Source: an uncultured Clostridia bacterium (GTDB lineage: Bacteria; Bacillota; Clostridia; Christensenellales; CAG-138). Taken from it: 64,000 nt of DNA. Location: positions 1-64,000 of the forward strand of contig CAKTYU010000006.1 in the NCBI GenBank assembly GCA_934633985.1, read 5' to 3'. The notes beneath the pieces were generated by a model. The model had not been told where the DNA came from. It made no database searches and worked only from the letters and a program-made list of their open reading frames with translations. Numbering within the stretch: position 1 is the first letter of the stretch; each line of letters starts with the position of its first letter. Shown in pieces: positions 25,711-34,902 of this stretch. Position numbers and translations under genes: made by a program.

Positions 25711-27143
25711 TCCTTCTTCGCCTCCTCGGGATACTCTATCCTGTCGTGCATAAGCCCGCCGAAGGTTCGCACAAAGCTCTTTTCTATGCTGCTTATATCC
25801 GCCAGCGTGAGAGGTACCTCGGAAAGCTGGTTTTCGCCGTCGGTGAGCTTGCCCCATATTATCTTATGCACCATGGCCTCGCGGGCCTCCTTCGTGCATT
25901 CCCCGAGGCTCCTTACGGCCGCCTCGCAGCAGTCCGCCAGCATGACTATCGCCCCCTCCCGGGTGCTGGGTTTATTGCCGGGGTAGCGGAAGCCCTTGGG
26001 GCTTACGTTGGGGTCGATCTCCGCCGCCTTGCGGTAAAAGTAGGTCATCATGGAGTTGCCGTGATGCTCCGCAGCTATGCGTACCACCGCGCCGGGCAGC
26101 TTGTTCTTTGCAAGTATGGTCGCCCCGTCCTTTTGGTGGGCGATTATTATCGCGGCGCTCTCCTGAGGGGACAGCGTATCGTGTATGTTCTCGGCCTGCT
26201 GGTTCTCCTTGAAGTACTGGGGCCGCCTTAGCTTGCCGACGTCGTGATAGGCCGCCCCAACCTTTGCCAGAAGCGCGTTTGCGCCTATCTTTTCCGCCGC
26301 GCCTTCAGCCAGCGCCGCGACGTTCATGCAGTGCTGGTAGGTGCCGGGGGCGTCGTACATGAGCTGCTTTAAAAGCGGGTTGCCGGTATTGAGAAGCTCG
26401 TTAAGCCGCGCCGGAGTCGCTATATCGAAAAGCTCCTCCCATATCGTCAGCGAACCTGTAACGAACAGTCCCGAGAACAGCGCCGAAAACAGCACGCAGC
26501 CGGCGTATGTGAGTATCTCCCGCACGGTGGCGCCCAAGGCGATATACACAGCCGCCGTGACCGCGGCTCCCGCCGCCCCGCCTATGCCGGAGGCCGCTAT
26601 CATGCCGCCTCTGGTGTTGATGCGCTTGAGCGCAAACACCGAGGCCGCGCAGGAGGCTATGTTCGCCGCCATCATCACGGCGGCTGTGGTCGTGAACATG
26701 CCCTCCGTACCCCCCGCTAACACGGCGGATTCCAGCCCCAAAAGCACGCCCGCCGCCAGCGCGGTCCTGTGGTTCACAAGCTCGGCTATGAGCAGCGCCG
26801 CCATCACCATCGGCGTAACGTGGGGCTCCAGCATATTCCCGAGTATCTGCATCCACGGCATCAGCGCAAGCTGTATGCATACCATGGTCATCAGCTTTGC
26901 GCCGTCAAAGGTGTCCCTCTGGTATACCGCCATGTAGACCGCGAACAGTATATAAACTGCCGCAACGTATATGATGCTGCCCATCTCGGCCTGCGCCGGC
27001 TCTGCCCCGGCCCCCTTCAGCGCGCTGCTTACGGCTACCGCCGCGCCCAGGCAGGACAGCACCAGCGCCACAAGCAGCACCAATGCCGAAAGAGCGCCTC
27101 CCTGCCGCGACTCAAATGAGTTTTTTTCACGCTGCTGCGACAA
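25707..27143 (-). CDS. membrane HD-domain phosphodiesterase, PgpH-like without extracellular domain
   Basis: 478 residues. About seven hydrophobic helices (residues 18-245), then a cytoplasmic HD domain with YQHCMNVAALAEGAA, AAYHDVGKLRRP, AAEHHG and ADCCEAA. PgpH homologues in this operon position hydrolyse c-di-AMP. The usual family member is near 700 residues and begins with a 7TMR-HDED sensor domain, which is absent here. So the protein keeps helices and catalytic site but lacks the sensor. Overlaps ybeY by 4 nt; follows phoH. Confidence 0.9.
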   Translation of the reverse strand: MSQQREKNSFESRQGGALSALVLLVALVLSCLGAAVAVSSALKGAGAEPAQAEMGSIIYVAAVYILFAVYMAVYQRDTFDGAKLMTMVCIQLALMPWMQILGNMLEPHVTPMVMAALLIAELVNHRTALAAGVLLGLESAVLAGGTEGMFTTTAAVMMAANIASCAASVFALKRINTRGGMIAASGIGGAAGAAVTAAVYIALGATVREILTYAGCVLFSALFSGLFVTGSLTIWEELFDIATPARLNELLNTGNPLLKQLMYDAPGTYQHCMNVAALAEGAAEKIGANALLAKVGAAYHDVGKLRRPQYFKENQQAENIHDTLSPQESAAIIIAHQKDGATILAKNKLPGAVVRIAAEHHGNSMMTYFYRKAAEIDPNVSPKGFRYPGNKPSTREGAIVMLADCCEAAVRSLGECTKEAREAMVHKIIWGKLTDGENQLSEVPLTLADISSIEKSFVRTFGGLMHDRIEYPEEAKKE

Positions 27144-27208
27144 TACCCTCGCCTCCTTTATGCGGTCCGTTCAAATGTATAGATGTATATATGTAGCTTA
27201 TATATGTA

Positions 27209-28204
27209 TCAGTTCCTGCTTCCATGCTCGTATTTGTCATAGGCCGTAATGATCTTTTGTACCATTTCGTGCCGAACCACGTCCTTATATGTAAGGAATA
27301 CCCGGGCAATACCGTCTACCCCCTCCAGCACGTCCAGCGCGTGTACGAGGCCGCTCCTTTTGTCGCGCGGCAGGTCTATCTGGGTTATGTCGCCCGTCAC
27401 CACCACCCGTGAGCCCTCGCCAAACCGTGTGAGAAACATCTTCATCTGCTCCACGGTGCAGTTCTGCGCCTCGTCCAGTATTATATAGGCGTCGTTGAGG
27501 GTGCGCCCGCGCATATACGCAAGGGGCGCTACCTCTATCGCGCCGCGCTCGCTCAGCGCGTGAAAGTTCTCGCTGCCCAGGAAGTCATACAGCGCGTCGT
27601 ACAGCGGCCTAAGATAAGGGTCCACCTTGTTTTGCAGGTCTCCGGGCAGGAAGCCCAGCTTTTCCCCGGCCTCCACGGCGGGGCGGGTGAGGATTATCTT
27701 TTCCACCTCTTTGTTCTTAAACGCCAGCACCGCCATGGCGACCGCCAGATAGGTCTTGCCGGTGCCCGCCGGGCCCACGCCGAACACCACGGTATTGCGC
27801 TTCAGCGCGGATATGTATTTCTTCTGCCCCAGCGTGCGGCACTTTATTTTGCGGCCCTTGTTGGTGAAGGCCACGACGTCGTCTATAAGCTCCAGTATGA
27901 GATCCGCATTGCCCTCTTTTGCGAGGTCGATGGCGTATCTTATGCGGCTTCTGTCTATTTTTTCTCCCTTGCGGAGCATGGCGAGCAGCTTGTCCAGCAC
28001 GGTCTCGGCCAGCGCCGCGGCCTCCTCCGGCCCCGTTATATCTATGCAATCCGCCCCCGCCCTTATGGCGGCTCCCGTCTCCTCCTCTATCACCTTGAGG
28101 TTCTCATCGAATACGCCGAAAAGCCGTATCACCTCATCCATACTGTCCACGGCTACCGTATGCTTCTGCTCCTGTAAGGTCAATTCCTGCCGGTCCTCGT
28201 TCAT
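27209..28204 (-). CDS. phoH: PhoH family ATPase
   Basis: 331 residues. Walker A GPAGTGKTYLAVAMAVLAF at about 130; Walker B IILDEAQNC; VTGDITQIDLP. A probable RNA-related P-loop ATPase with a preceding helical N-domain. Overlaps the yqfD stop by 4 nt. Confidence 0.94.
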   Translation of the reverse strand: MNEDRQELTLQEQKHTVAVDSMDEVIRLFGVFDENLKVIEEETGAAIRAGADCIDITGPEEAAALAETVLDKLLAMLRKGEKIDRSRIRYAIDLAKEGNADLILELIDDVVAFTNKGRKIKCRTLGQKKYISALKRNTVVFGVGPAGTGKTYLAVAMAVLAFKNKEVEKIILTRPAVEAGEKLGFLPGDLQNKVDPYLRPLYDALYDFLGSENFHALSERGAIEVAPLAYMRGRTLNDAYIILDEAQNCTVEQMKMFLTRFGEGSRVVVTGDITQIDLPRDKRSGLVHALDVLEGVDGIARVFLTYKDVVRHEMVQKIITAYDKYEHGSRN

Positions 28205-29355
28205 TTACTTATCATATCTCCGATAACGGTTATATTTTGCTCCGCCACGATGTCCATGACACAGATAATTCCACCCTCGTCTGAACTGTATGCGGTCTTT
28301 TTTGATATTATACCCGCGTCCTTGGGCAGTTTCGCCCTGGCAAGCTCCTCTGCTCCCCTGAGCGCCGCAGCCTTTAATGTTTCCTCATCGGCCTTTGACC
28401 GCTTATACACGAGTTCTGAATACTCCGCACGGCAAAGCGTTATAGGCAATATAGCGGCAAATCCGAAGCTTTCAGCCGTGCCTGTTTCATACTCCTCATA
28501 TGGCGCTACACACGGAATTATTGTTTTTCCCTTCAGCTCTATCCAGAAGCCTGTCTTTTTTCTGCCGCTTGGCACCAGCATATCCTGCATCTCGTCCGCT
28601 CGGTATGAAAACCTGTGCAGCACCTCGGCAGTTACCTTGCCGCGGGCTTCGGTATATATGCCGTTGCCGAGGTCGCCGGATATCAGCAGCTCCCCCTTTT
28701 CCACGGCGTCGCCCGCATTGCGGTTCGCCTTCCCCGAAAGGGCGGTTATGGAGGTTATTATTCCGCTTTCCGCCGCGTATATGCTGCAAGGCTCGCCCGG
28801 GGTATACACCTGCACGTCCTCCCGCGCCTCTTTCACGGATATTTGCAGCACTACGCCCGTAAGCTCCGCTCCCGCCCACGCTATGCGGCTGTCGGAATTT
28901 TTTACGCCCTCGGCTATGGCGGCGGTATCCAGCTTTCCCCGCCCCGTTCCCGGCGATACGCCCAGCTTATTTAGGGTTTCGGCTATTTCGCCCTGCTCTA
29001 TCCTTCCGCAGCCCTCTATGTCTATTATCCACATGAAGCGGGAGGCTATAAGCAATGCCGACAGCGCGATCACCCAGCCGAAGGCCATGACGTACCTGCC
29101 GCCCATGTGGCATAGAGCCACCGTCAGGCCGTGCTTTTCCGCTATCCTCACCCGGCAGGGGTACCTGCGCAGTATAGGCCGCAGCCTGTAAAAGCCACCT
29201 ATGCTTACGCTAAGGCGTATGCCGCCGCGCCCCCGCGAAATATCCCATATCTCGATATCGCTCTCGGTTATGCTGTTTATAAGCCTCTCAAGATATGCAC
29301 CTTTGATATCAATAATAACATATCCCGCAATAGAATTCCAGATATTCGCCGCCAC
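28201..29355 (-). CDS. yqfD: sporulation protein YqfD
   Basis: 384 residues. The N-terminal part WNSIAGYVIIDIKGAYLERLINSI is characteristic. One membrane helix at about 90-110 and an extracytoplasmic C-terminus with long beta segments. A mother-cell sporulation protein in B. subtilis whose gene is next to yqfC and phoH, as here. Confidence 0.92.
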   Translation of the reverse strand: MAANIWNSIAGYVIIDIKGAYLERLINSITESDIEIWDISRGRGGIRLSVSIGGFYRLRPILRRYPCRVRIAEKHGLTVALCHMGGRYVMAFGWVIALSALLIASRFMWIIDIEGCGRIEQGEIAETLNKLGVSPGTGRGKLDTAAIAEGVKNSDSRIAWAGAELTGVVLQISVKEAREDVQVYTPGEPCSIYAAESGIITSITALSGKANRNAGDAVEKGELLISGDLGNGIYTEARGKVTAEVLHRFSYRADEMQDMLVPSGRKKTGFWIELKGKTIIPCVAPYEEYETGTAESFGFAAILPITLCRAEYSELVYKRSKADEETLKAAALRGAEELARAKLPKDAGIISKKTAYSSDEGGIICVMDIVAEQNITVIGDMISK

Positions 29356-29418
29356 CGAACTCCCTCCCGCCGGCCTTTTCGCCCCTTAATTCACACTTTA
29401 TTCATTTATTCGGCGGCT

Positions 29419-29727
29419 TCACTCATAGGTCACGCCGGTAATGTACCCCTCCACCAGCATCTGCTCCCTGTCCAGCTCCCTTATTTCCAGATCCCTGCCG
29501 TATATCGACAGCATACCCTCCGGCCCTGTCAGGGTTATCCCCTTTTCTGTATACGCATACACGCCGCGATGGTTCTCTATAAGCGCCAGCCTGTGCCCCA
29601 GCACGGTTATCTTTGCCGTGGAGCCGTCCGCCTCCATGGGCAGCCCTACCGCCAGCATAATGCCCGCGGCCCGCTCCGTTTTCCGGCGCTTCTCATGCTT
29701 TTGCCTGTCTTTCAGTTCCTTTTTCAA
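29419..29727 (-). CDS. yqfC: sporulation protein YqfC
   Basis: 102 residues from a TTG at 29727 with GGGGGAG 8 nt upstream; a longer ATG frame to 29763 has no ribosome site. The core (ITVLGHRLALIENHRGVYAY, then MLSIYGRDLEIRELDREQM and EGYITGVTYE) matches the YabP/YqfC family. First gene of the yqfC-yqfD-phoH operon. Confidence 0.9.
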   Translation of the reverse strand: MKKELKDRQKHEKRRKTERAAGIMLAVGLPMEADGSTAKITVLGHRLALIENHRGVYAYTEKGITLTGPEGMLSIYGRDLEIRELDREQMLVEGYITGVTYE

Positions 29728-29791
29728 GGCATGCTCTCCCCCGTAAGGAATTCTATGCGGCATACGTCCCTATGATTACAGGCAGGCAAAA

Positions 29792-29813
29792 GCCGCCGCA
29801 TAAACGCGGCGGC
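29792..29813 (-). terminator. terminator of the ansA-transglutaminase operon
   Basis: GCCGCCGC-GTTTAT-GCGGCGGC hairpin on the minus strand followed by TTTT, 8 bp after the stop. Confidence 0.8.
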
Positions 29814-29820
29814 CCCATAG

Positions 29821-31212
29821 CTACCATTGCTCCGCCAGCTTGAAGCCCGGCTCGGCCTTATAGCCTTCCTTCTCGTATGTATCCCCGTCAAAAAGGCAGT
29901 ATTTGCTGCCCCCGCCGGTATCCGCAAAGGAGCAATCCACATAATACCTCTTCCCGCCTATCCTTACCATGTTCCATGCGTGGCCCTCGCCGTCCTTCTC
30001 CCCGATTATCACATAGCACTCTAAACCGAGGTAATCGCACAGCGCCTTGTACGCCATGGCATAGCCGGAGCAGACGGTCCTGCCCTTTACCAGCGCGCCG
30101 TAGGCGGAGCGGCCTATTCGCATCTCCCTTGTAAGGTTTTCCGCCTTGGTCGCGTCGGATATGCCATCGTCATATCTGGCGGCGGATATGACCTCGCGGT
30201 ACGCCGCCCGGTACAGCTTTTCCACTTCGCTGTGCTTCGCCGTTATGCCGTCCCCCCGCCGGGCTATATCCGCCCTCAGCTCCTGACGTAGCCCCTCGAG
30301 CTCGTTCCCACTTACGGGAAGCTCCAGCCGGCCCACTATTATGCGGCGGCCGTTTTCCCTAGCGTATTGCTTATACCATATCTTATCCGCCTCGCAGGGC
30401 AGCTCGGCGCAGTTTGCGGAGGCCATGCTCAAAACTTCCAGCAGCTCCTCCTCCGTCATGCTTTCCCCGGTGTAGAGCAGCGCCGCCTCCTTCTCGCTGT
30501 CATTGCTCCATGCCCTAACCATGGCCTCATACAGCGACCTCTTATCCGCGGCCTTAGCCATTTTTTCCAGCGGCACGGCGCCCTTTGTATACTCCACATT
30601 AAGCTCGAGCTCGGTCACGCCGCCGTAATCCGTCATCACCCAGCTTATCCTGTCGGTGAGGTATTCGCAGGCGTAGTTCCTCTGCTGTATTCCCACCATT
30701 GCGTCATATATGAATTTGTCGAAGGCCTCTATCGACTCCGCACTTTCAAAAAGGTACAGCGCCTTTTTGCTGCCCCTTTGCAGCATATCCATGATGCAAA
30801 GCTCCGCGTCGCCATCCGTGCGCCGGTATGTTTTAAGCGCCCCGCCCTCTTTAGGCATTGCGGCGAGCAGCTCGGCATCCTTTTGCACGATGTCATAGTC
30901 CGCGCTGAGATACCCCTTGTACTGCTCGTATTCGGCGCTCACACCCTCCACGAACCTCAGGCACACATACCCCCTGCGCCAGCTTTCGTCATGCAGCGGG
31001 TCTAAGCCGGATATGCGCCCGAAGTACAGCGCATGCAACCTGCTTTCGCCGCTAAGCACCGCGCCTTCGATATTTGAGGCAAGGCTATCCGCCGTATATT
31101 CCTCCGGATATATGCCCTTTGCGGCAAGCTGCCCGCGGGTCGCCCCGCAGCCCGTAAGCGGCAGCAGGGCCATTATGGCGAGCAGCAGGAGCCCTATCCT
31201 TTTTATCTTCAA
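29821..31212 (-). CDS. transglutaminase-like lipoprotein
   Basis: 463 residues with a lipoprotein signal (lipobox LTGC, Cys about 22). The C-terminal domain has a transglutaminase-like core: GRTVCSGYAMAYKALCDYLG (catalytic Cys, about 390), EGHAWNMVRIGG (His) and YYVDCSFAD (Asp). The middle 250 residues are helical and unassigned. Acts outside the membrane, possibly as a peptidase or cross-linking enzyme. Transcribed with ansA 25 bp upstream. Confidence 0.85.
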   Translation of the reverse strand: MKIKRIGLLLLAIMALLPLTGCGATRGQLAAKGIYPEEYTADSLASNIEGAVLSGESRLHALYFGRISGLDPLHDESWRRGYVCLRFVEGVSAEYEQYKGYLSADYDIVQKDAELLAAMPKEGGALKTYRRTDGDAELCIMDMLQRGSKKALYLFESAESIEAFDKFIYDAMVGIQQRNYACEYLTDRISWVMTDYGGVTELELNVEYTKGAVPLEKMAKAADKRSLYEAMVRAWSNDSEKEAALLYTGESMTEEELLEVLSMASANCAELPCEADKIWYKQYARENGRRIIVGRLELPVSGNELEGLRQELRADIARRGDGITAKHSEVEKLYRAAYREVISAARYDDGISDATKAENLTREMRIGRSAYGALVKGRTVCSGYAMAYKALCDYLGLECYVIIGEKDGEGHAWNMVRIGGKRYYVDCSFADTGGGSKYCLFDGDTYEKEGYKAEPGFKLAEQW

Positions 31213-31237
31213 ATTCCCTCCATGCCGGTATGGCGCG

Positions 31238-32227
31238 CTATATCACCCTGTCGGCGTTTATCTCGCCGCAGTAGTTCCGCGTCATCATCTGTCTTACCTT
31301 ATCCATATCGTGAGTATGCCCCAGCACCCACATGAGCTTGGTCACCGCCGCCTCGGTGGTCATGTCCGCTGCGGAGATCACGCCGGAATCCTTTAAGGTA
31401 TGGCTCACCTCGTATATATCCGGCGAGCTGGCCTCATAGAGGCACTGTGAGGTCAGCACCACGGGTATGTCCTCGTCAATCAGCTTCTTCAGGCTCATGG
31501 CGTGATCGCGGCGGAAGTTATGCACCCCGCCCATGCCGAAGGCCTCCACGACCACGCCCCTTATGCCGCAGCTCGCCACGCTTTCGAGGAAGGCGGGGCT
31601 GGTGCCGGGTATGAGCTTTATGAGCGCCACGCGGGTGTCTATATCCGTAAAGCAGGAAAATTCCTTCCTCGGCTCCGGCCTGACGAAGCTGATAAAGCCG
31701 CCGTTTGCGACGGCGCCGATATACGGGTAGTTTATGGATTCAAAGGCGTTGAGCGAGGTGGTGCGGGTCTTTACCGCGCGGCAGCCCTTTATTACCGCGT
31801 CCCCGAAGGCTATATACACGCCGCCGGTAAGCTCCCTTGCGGCTATTATGGCGTTTTGCAGGTTTTTGCGCCCGTCCGAATCCGGCCTGACTATGGGGTA
31901 CTGCGAGCCCGTAAGCACCACGGGTATATCTATATCCCTAAGCATAAAGGAAAGCATGGATGCGGTATACGCCATGGTGTCCGTCCCGTGGGTCATCACG
32001 ATGCCCGAGCAGCTTTCCCTTGCCTTCATCACAGACTTGGCCATCTGCTGCCATTCCTCCGGCTGTATGTTGGAGCTGTCCATGTTGAACAGGTCGGTAT
32101 ACTCTATCTCGCTCCCTCCCGGCACGTATTCCAGCAGCTCCCTTGCGCCCAGCCCCGGCACAAGCCCCTTTGGGGAAGGTACGCACGCGATGGTCCCTCC
32201 AGTAGCAATTATATGCAGCTTTTTCAT
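31238..32227 (-). CDS. ansA: L-asparaginase, type I
   Basis: 329 residues. Hydrolyses asparagine to aspartate and ammonia. HIIATGGTIACV (catalytic Thr near 12) and GIVMTHGTDTMAYTASM (Thr-Asp) are both present; a Lys and Ser of the family follow. The frame opens at 32242, but GGAGG 8 nt before the ATG at 32227 and the family start fix this one. Confidence 0.95.
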   Translation of the reverse strand: MKKLHIIATGGTIACVPSPKGLVPGLGARELLEYVPGGSEIEYTDLFNMDSSNIQPEEWQQMAKSVMKARESCSGIVMTHGTDTMAYTASMLSFMLRDIDIPVVLTGSQYPIVRPDSDGRKNLQNAIIAARELTGGVYIAFGDAVIKGCRAVKTRTTSLNAFESINYPYIGAVANGGFISFVRPEPRKEFSCFTDIDTRVALIKLIPGTSPAFLESVASCGIRGVVVEAFGMGGVHNFRRDHAMSLKKLIDEDIPVVLTSQCLYEASSPDIYEVSHTLKDSGVISAADMTTEAAVTKLMWVLGHTHDMDKVRQMMTRNYCGEINADRVI

Positions 32228-32290
32228 GGTAACGGCCTCCAAAATGATTTTTTAAAGCATCTTCTTAAAGCGTCCTATACTGTTACCATG
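32225..32290. repeat. 9-bp inverted repeat linking ansA start codon and promoter
   Basis: CATGGTAAC (32225-32233, over the start codon) and GTTACCATG (32282-32290, just after the -10) are perfect inverted copies 48 bp apart. Confidence 0.45.
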
Positions 32291-32319
32291 ATTATAGCTT
32301 TTGCCGCACCGCTTCGCAA
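32291..32319 (-). promoter_or_regulatory. ansA promoter
   Basis: Minus strand TTGCGA (32314-32319), 17-bp spacer, TATAAT (32291-32296), about 63 bp before the start codon. Confidence 0.65.
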
Positions 32320-32413
32320 CGGCAATATTGCAAGATGTGAGCCGCATGCGTTATAATCGTCAGGGAAACACATGGCATATCCTACAAAATTTTCGCCCAG
32401 AGGTACAGCTTAA

Positions 32414-33691
32414 ATGAAACTCAACAGCAAACGCACCTTTATCATAGGCCTGGCATTCTTTTCAATATGCGCCTTCTGGCAGATGTATGACAATATCGTG
32501 CCCCTCATCTTAAAATACCGCTACGGCATAAGCGACGGCGTATCCGGGCCCATAATGGCCCTGGACAACGTGCTTGCGCTTTTCATGCTGCCGCTTTTCG
32601 GTACGCTCAGCGACAGGAGGGGCGCAAGGATGCCCTTCATAATCATAGGCACGGCGGGCGCGGTGATATTCACGGTATGCCTTTCCTTCGCAAGGACCTT
32701 CCCGATGTTCTTCATGCTGCTCGCGCTGCTGCTCATCTCCATGAGCATATACCGCTCTCCCGCCGTCGCGCTGATGCCCGACGTTACGCCCAAGCCCTTA
32801 CGCAGCAAGGCCAACGCCATAATCAATCTGATGGGGGCGCTGGGCGGCGTATACACGCTGGCCATGACGGGCCTTCTCGTCAAGGGCTCTGCGGCGGACG
32901 ATCCAAGCTATCTTCCGCTCTTTATAGCCGTCGCGGCGCTCATGGCCATATCCGTAGCCGCCCTCGCCCTTTCCGTAAACGAAAAGAAGCTCAAGGCCGA
33001 GGCCGACGTGATAAACGACAGGATAGACGCAAAGACGGCGGCCTCCCTCGCCCCCTCCGGCAACGACAGGCACAGGCTGCCGCCGGATATGCTCCGCAGC
33101 CTCATGCTCATACTCTTCTCCGTCTCCTTCTGGTACATGGGCTATAACGCCGTGACCACCGCCTTCACCCGCTACGCCACCGAGATGTGGGGGCAGGATG
33201 TGGGCGGCGCCTCCACCTGCCTTATGATAGCCACGGTGGGCGCGGTGGTATCCTATATACCCATCGGCATGATATCCTCGCGGATAGGCCGCAAAAAGAC
33301 CATACTCATAGGCGTGGCGCTGCTTACCGGCTGCTTTGCCCTCGGCGCGTTTGCGGCCTCCGCCTTCTCCCCGCTGCTCTATGCCATGTTCGCCTTCGTG
33401 GGCTTTTCCTGGGCGGCAATAAACGTGAACAGCTATCCCATGGTGGTGGAGATCTCCACCGGCGGCGACGTGGGCAAATATACCGGGTATTACTACACCT
33501 TCTCCATGGCAGCCCAGATAGCAACGCCCATAATATCCGGCCAGCTCCTTCAGCACGTTGGCTACAATACCCTATTCCCTTATGCGGCGATAATGGTATC
33601 CATATCCTTTATAACAATGTCCCTCACCCGCCACGGCGACAGCAGGCCAGAGAAAAAAGGCAAGCTGGAGTCCTTTGACATAGAGGATTAG
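32414..33691 (+). CDS. MFS transporter
   Basis: 425 residues and about 12 membrane helices in two bundles of six, separated by a charged loop near 200-225. LFGTLSDRRGARMPFII in loop 2-3 and MISSRIGRKKTILIG in loop 8-9 are the paired MFS signatures. Resembles sugar or drug transporters; substrate cannot be told. Start ATG has only a weak AGAGGT. Single gene with a hairpin downstream. Confidence 0.9.
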   Translation: MKLNSKRTFIIGLAFFSICAFWQMYDNIVPLILKYRYGISDGVSGPIMALDNVLALFMLPLFGTLSDRRGARMPFIIIGTAGAVIFTVCLSFARTFPMFFMLLALLLISMSIYRSPAVALMPDVTPKPLRSKANAIINLMGALGGVYTLAMTGLLVKGSAADDPSYLPLFIAVAALMAISVAALALSVNEKKLKAEADVINDRIDAKTAASLAPSGNDRHRLPPDMLRSLMLILFSVSFWYMGYNAVTTAFTRYATEMWGQDVGGASTCLMIATVGAVVSYIPIGMISSRIGRKKTILIGVALLTGCFALGAFAASAFSPLLYAMFAFVGFSWAAINVNSYPMVVEISTGGDVGKYTGYYYTFSMAAQIATPIISGQLLQHVGYNTLFPYAAIMVSISFITMSLTRHGDSRPEKKGKLESFDIED

Positions 33692-33714
33692 GCAAAAAGT
33701 CCGGAGGCCAAACT

Positions 33715-33745
33715 GGCGGTTGAGAGCTTTTCAACCGCCGGTTGA
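33715..33745. promoter_or_regulatory. overlapping dyads upstream of the XRE-LiaF-like gene
   Basis: GGCGGTTGA pairs with TCAACCGCC; the latter also belongs to the perfect palindrome TCAACCGCCGGTTGA (33731-33745). The two pairings exclude each other. TTTTTT lies 6 bp on, so one can act as MFS terminator and the palindrome could also be an operator for the next gene. Confidence 0.5.
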
Positions 33746-33849
33746 AAAATGTTTTTTCCCTTTGAAACGAATGGGTTATGGCTTAACCGCGGCATTTATG
33801 GCATAATCCCGGTGTAAGAGAAACGCGCGAAAGGCAAAAGGAGAACAAT

Positions 33850-34848
33850 ATGTCAGACAACACCGAAACCAACAATAGCAATACCTTAGGCAAGCGCATA
33901 ATGGCGCTGCGCAAGGCCGCGGGCATGACGCAGGAGCAGGTGGCGGAGCGGCTGGGCGTATCCCCACAGGCGGTGAGCAAATGGGAGAACGACGTATCCT
34001 GCCCCGACGTCGCCCTGATACCCCGCATAGCCCAGCTTTTTAACGTATCCACAGACCAGCTTCTCGGCCTAAAGGCAAGCGCCCCCAAACCGGCCGAGGC
34101 TTCCCCCAGCGGCAGCGAGGACGGCAGGCACAGGCCCTCCTCCCCGGCTCAGGGCATAGGCTTCGGCCTGTTGCTCATAGTGCTGGGCATAGCGTACCTT
34201 GTGAGCCGCAGCACGAGCGCTTCATTTAATATATGGGGCATACTGTGGCCCGCGCTGCTCCTCGGCCTCGGCGTCTCCTCCGCCATTAAGCACCGTTCCG
34301 TTTTTTTCCTTGGCGTCGCAGGCATGGGCTTTTACTATCTCCTCTTCAATCTGGGAAATAAGATGCCCTTTGAAATGAGCTGGAGCATCGTCATACCCCT
34401 TGCACTTATACTGTTCGGCATAGACACGGTACTGAAAAAGCTGTTCCCCTCCTTTTGGGGCAGGGATGACGGCGGGCATTGGGGCGGCGGCAAAAGGGCC
34501 GTGCGCAGCTTTTCCTGCGAAAACGGCTTCGTATCCTGCTCCACCGTATTCGGCGAGAACATACTCGGCGCTGAGCCCTGCGACATAACCGGAGGGCGGA
34601 TAAAGACCGCCTTCGGCCACTGCGTGCTGGATCTCTCCGCGTGTACCTTCGCTCCGGAGACCCATTTCAGCATTGATACCTCCTTCGGCTGCCTCGAGCT
34701 TATCCTGCCGCGCAACGTGCGGGTAAACTCCGGCGTGGAGGCCGCCTTTGGCGGCGTCGAGACCAAGGGATACCCGGACAGCGCCGACGCCATACTCGAC
34801 CTTCGCGGCAGCACCGCCTTCGGCGCGACGCAGATAAGGTATAACTAA
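33850..34848 (+). CDS. XRE helix-turn-helix protein with membrane helices and LiaF-like C-terminal domain
   Basis: 332 residues. XRE helix-turn-helix about 13-72 (LGKRIMALRKAAGMTQEQVA, SPQAVSKWEND). Then a linker, about four short membrane helices (99-200), and a C-terminal domain 220-330 with beta repeats such as FGENILGAEPCDITGG, FGHCVLDLSAC, FGCLELILPRN and FGGVETKG. That repeat pattern matches the LiaF C-terminal/DUF2154 type found in envelope-stress sensors. It could tether the DNA-binding domain to the membrane and respond to wall stress; the fusion of regulator and sensor in one chain is inferred. AAAGGAGAACAAT precedes the ATG. Confidence 0.85.
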   Translation: MSDNTETNNSNTLGKRIMALRKAAGMTQEQVAERLGVSPQAVSKWENDVSCPDVALIPRIAQLFNVSTDQLLGLKASAPKPAEASPSGSEDGRHRPSSPAQGIGFGLLLIVLGIAYLVSRSTSASFNIWGILWPALLLGLGVSSAIKHRSVFFLGVAGMGFYYLLFNLGNKMPFEMSWSIVIPLALILFGIDTVLKKLFPSFWGRDDGGHWGGGKRAVRSFSCENGFVSCSTVFGENILGAEPCDITGGRIKTAFGHCVLDLSACTFAPETHFSIDTSFGCLELILPRNVRVNSGVEAAFGGVETKGYPDSADAILDLRGSTAFGATQIRYN

Positions 34849-34851
34849 TCA

Positions 34852-34878
34852 AAAACCACCGGTTAAGCCGGTGGTTTT
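34852..34878. terminator. bidirectional terminator
   Basis: AAAACCACCGG and CCGGTGGTTTT with loop TTAAG, followed by AATTATTCTTCTTTTTT on plus. Lies between convergent genes. Confidence 0.8.
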
Positions 34879-34902
34879 AATTATTCTTCTTTTTTATTTT
34901 AT

